DNA of 25,265 nucleotides from positions 1-25,265 of IMG/VR virus record IMGVR_UViG_3300035183_001399; one strand, 5' to 3'. Position 1 is the stretch's first letter, and each line of letters begins with the position of its first letter. The position numbers were made by a program, and so were the translations under genes. This stretch comes from a virus. Shown in pieces: positions 22,869 to 25,265 of this stretch. The notes under the pieces are model-generated. The model had not been told where the DNA came from. It did not search any database and saw only the letters and a list, made by a program, of their open reading frames with translations.

Positions 22869-25265
22869 TTAAAGCGCGCTGTTGGGAGCGCCCGGCTGCG
22901 GCAGCAGTTGCGGGGCGGCTACAACAGGTGGCGTCGGCGGCGCAGGTGGCGGGACTTGCGTCGGGACGGGCCCGGAGCCGGCCATCATCGGGATAGGCGG
23001 CTCGGCTTGCGGCCCTGCCAACCCAACGTCTGCGGTCGATTGAGTTGCGGACTGAAGCGCTGTGACAATTTTTTCGAGCACGCTACGCAAGACTTCAATC
23101 TTCTGGTCTTGCTGGACGTTGGCGGCGTTAATCTGTTGAAGTTCTTGGCCGACCTTCTGCACCACCTGCTGTAGCGCGCCCATAATCTGTTCGGACTGCT
23201 GGGCGCCCTGACCTGCCGGGCCAGTCGAATCCGATAGTTTGATTCTGAAATTGCGGTCTGCGCCGAGCAACCGAGCAGAGTATTCGAGCAGTTGCGCGAG
23301 CGATTGCGGGTCAATCCGCTGCGCCAAGAGCGGGTTCTGGCCAACGGCTTGCAGCGCCATAAGTATCGCCTTGGCCGATTGTTCGTCGCGCCGCGTCAAC
23401 GGGCCGTTTAATGCCGTCGCAATCGCCTCGAATACGCCGAACTTCATCTTGTTGCCCTTAACGCTGATTTTCGAGCCGTCAGGTCTGCGCCCGACAATTT
23501 CCAGACCGAGCGATTCAATGGCCTTTTCCGCATCGGGTATGTCGGCTGAGATTTCAACCGCAAACTCGCCTTGGAAAAAGCAGATTATGGCTTCGTATAA
23601 CTGCCGTTTCCAAGCGTCAATGGCTTCGTCGATAAACGACGCGGTTAACTGTATCCTGTGCCCGACCTGCTCGCGGATGAACTCGATTTCGCCGCGCGAT
23701 TGCTGGTGCGTCGCCTGACTGCCAAGCTCCTGTGCACTGAAGTTGAGAAGCCTTTCCAGCAGCGCCATAAGGGACGAAAACGCGGACATGATTTGAGTCA
23801 CGTCGCTGTACTGGAATTTGACCTCGTGAATCGCGGCGCGGGTATCGTTCCTTTGCGAAATCCTGTCCTTGAAGGAGTCGAACCCGATTAGGTTAACGCA
23901 CTGGTACTGCCAATGCGTGTGGATTTTGAGCTTTTCTATGGCGTCCTTGTCGATGGTGTTCTCGTCGTAGAACACGATGTTCGTCAGGTTACGCTTGATT
24001 GTGAGGAGCATCTGTGTAACCAGATTCGCGAACATGTCTTGGAACGGAACAATTTCCAGAGCAAGCGACGCATCTGACGCGCGGCATGTATCGGCGTCGT
24101 AGGCCGCGTAAACGATTGGGCGGTAGGGGAACGCCTCGACGTGTAGAACGGATTCGTCCGCGCCGATAATGAACCTGAACCAGAGCGGCTTATCGTAATC
24201 GCCCAAACCCCACTCCGACGGCACGAGTTTCTGGAACAGGACGGTGACGCAAACGGCCTTGTCGTTATCGTTTTCGTTGTATACGAGCATTTCCCGTTCG
24301 CGCGCGCGGTCTGGTAAGCCGGTGACGTTGTCAACGGCGGCCCTTGCGGCCACGGGAAACTCAAGTGTGCACGGATAAACCTCTGAAAAATACGCAGCCC
24401 ATTCGTCGTTCGATTTCAGGTTGTGACCGTACGGCACGCGGTCGATGTTCCAGAAATCTTTGTTTCTTGCAACATCGCCCCAACGCCAAACAGACCAGTA
24501 CCCGGCGTATTCGCAGCCGGTATCTGTGTTCAGCGTATAGGCTGGGTGCGCCAAATCATAAATCAACCGCGTCACATGCGGTTGAACGTAGCGGATACCC
24601 TGCTTTTCAACGATGGATTCGTCGCCGCGTTGCGTGTCCTCAGTGTACCAAGCCTCAAGCGGGAACATAATTGACACCGAGTACATCAGGCACTGGAATA
24701 TCATCTGGCGCAGCACAGACGTGTAACCAAACTGGCGCGCTATAACGTCGCAAATCTGTGTGAGCACCTCGCCCCGTACGCGGTTCTCTGGCGTGTAAAC
24801 TGCTGGCTCGAACTCGAACAGGGGCGATTTGTTGCGTTCGTTGAAAATCTTCGCCAACCGAATCTTCAGATAGGCGCGCACAATCGGCACGAGCACTTCA
24901 TGGAACAACTTCGGGTTAAGCTCGTACCGTTTCTTGCCGTCAGGCCCCTCCGTTTCGACGATGAAATCCTGCTTGTTAAGCCCCCAACCCTTTACCTCGC
25001 GCAGAACGTCCTCCTCGGTTTTGCACCGGGACAGTACGTGCCGGATGATGGTTGGGGTTGTTTGGTGAAAGGGCGCGTCAAACGCCAAATCGACCGCAGC
25101 CCAGATTTTGTAGTAACGCAGGCACCGGTCGCGACCGTTCTTAATCCGGTCGCACGTCAGACGCAAAAGTTCGCGCGGTTTCTCGGCAAGCTCTTCAACC
25201 GGCTTGTCGAATATCTTGCGCAGGCCCGCTGCGTCGAGCCCTAAGCTCTTGATTTTGTCCGGTAA
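22869..25265 (-). CDS. Probable portal protein, 5' end beyond window
   Basis: The frame is open from the right edge (first codon TTA at 25265) to TAA at 22871-22869, 798 residues in the window; the first in-frame TTG at 25166 is not the natural start, since 33 further protein-like codons (LPDKIKSLGLDAAGLRKIF and on) precede it. Portals form the dodecameric ring at the DNA-entry vertex. Support: first gene before scaffold and capsid, typical large size, a Tyr/Trp-rich alpha/beta body, a long helical stem-type region in the second half (QELGSQATHQQSRGEIEFI, then SFIDEAIDAWKRQLYEAI), Gln-rich coiled-coil helices (GALQQVVQKVGQELQQINAA), and a Pro-rich tail. The terminase genes would be expected just right of the window. 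No invariant motif exists for portals, so this rests on pattern and gene order. Confidence 0.75.
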   Translation of the reverse strand, partial: LPDKIKSLGLDAAGLRKIFDKPVEELAEKPRELLRLTCDRIKNGRDRCLRYYKIWAAVDLAFDAPFHQTTPTIIRHVLSRCKTEEDVLREVKGWGLNKQDFIVETEGPDGKKRYELNPKLFHEVLVPIVRAYLKIRLAKIFNERNKSPLFEFEPAVYTPENRVRGEVLTQICDVIARQFGYTSVLRQMIFQCLMYSVSIMFPLEAWYTEDTQRGDESIVEKQGIRYVQPHVTRLIYDLAHPAYTLNTDTGCEYAGYWSVWRWGDVARNKDFWNIDRVPYGHNLKSNDEWAAYFSEVYPCTLEFPVAARAAVDNVTGLPDRAREREMLVYNENDNDKAVCVTVLFQKLVPSEWGLGDYDKPLWFRFIIGADESVLHVEAFPYRPIVYAAYDADTCRASDASLALEIVPFQDMFANLVTQMLLTIKRNLTNIVFYDENTIDKDAIEKLKIHTHWQYQCVNLIGFDSFKDRISQRNDTRAAIHEVKFQYSDVTQIMSAFSSLMALLERLLNFSAQELGSQATHQQSRGEIEFIREQVGHRIQLTASFIDEAIDAWKRQLYEAIICFFQGEFAVEISADIPDAEKAIESLGLEIVGRRPDGSKISVKGNKMKFGVFEAIATALNGPLTRRDEQSAKAILMALQAVGQNPLLAQRIDPQSLAQLLEYSARLLGADRNFRIKLSDSTGPAGQGAQQSEQIMGALQQVVQKVGQELQQINAANVQQDQKIEVLRSVLEKIVTALQSATQSTADVGLAGPQAEPPIPMMAGSGPVPTQVPPPAPPTPPVVAAPQLLPQPGAPNSAL

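Noticed and set aside
1-25265. Looked for CRISPR arrays, tRNA genes, insertion sequences and integrase or lysis genes.
   Set aside because: No regularly spaced repeats, no convincing cloverleaf, no transposase or integrase motif and no holin or lysin signature were seen by eye; a tRNA scan could still find a missed tRNA.

Overview
The window looks like about 25 kb of a tailed double-stranded DNA bacteriophage (or a prophage of one) with a bacterial host. The reasons are a contiguous block of virion genes in the classic order (portal, small gene, acidic scaffold, major capsid protein, connector and tail proteins), a phage-type replication pair (winged-helix initiator plus DnaB-like helicase), tight gene packing and AGGAGG-type ribosome binding sites. 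I see no tape-measure, sheath or baseplate gene, and there is a set of large low-complexity virion-type proteins, so a podovirus-like particle with ejected internal proteins is my inference. The host cannot be named from the sequence.

Layout. Everything except 7780-9880 reads leftward (minus strand). From the right edge: portal (open at the edge), a 105-aa protein, scaffold, major capsid protein, a possible 33-aa ORF overlapping a strong stem-loop, a 175-aa protein, a connector-like protein carrying DUF5977-like repeats, a 1454-aa adhesin-like protein (Big2-like Ig, vWA with intact MIDAS, jelly-roll-like and P/Homo-B-like domains), a 61-aa basic protein and a tail-nozzle-like protein ending at 9862. 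A rightward replication module (7780-9880) follows, and its last gene overlaps the nozzle gene tail to tail by 19 bases. Then comes a 1.1-kb non-coding divergent region (6659-7779) rich in DNA structure. A second leftward cassette (6658 to the left edge) encodes 75-aa, 326-aa, 207-aa and 458-aa proteins and a giant protein of at least 1100 aa that is still open at base 1; these are probably internal or ejection proteins.

How it may work. The right-hand genes would build the procapsid and the adsorption apparatus, and the left-hand genes would supply proteins delivered with the DNA. The 6659-7779 region separates the two divergent units and is the best candidate for a replication origin and/or control region. 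It holds a pair of facing 43-bp arms sharing a bipartite motif, a near-ideal G-quadruplex tract, three successive hairpins and a 14-bp perfect palindrome just before the initiator gene.

The most unusual items are that control region, the vWA/P-domain virion protein, the repeat family shared by two adjacent tail genes, the placement of replication genes inside the virion gene block, and a probable frame disruption at the end of the 207-aa gene. All identifications come from reading motifs and gene order; no database search was run.
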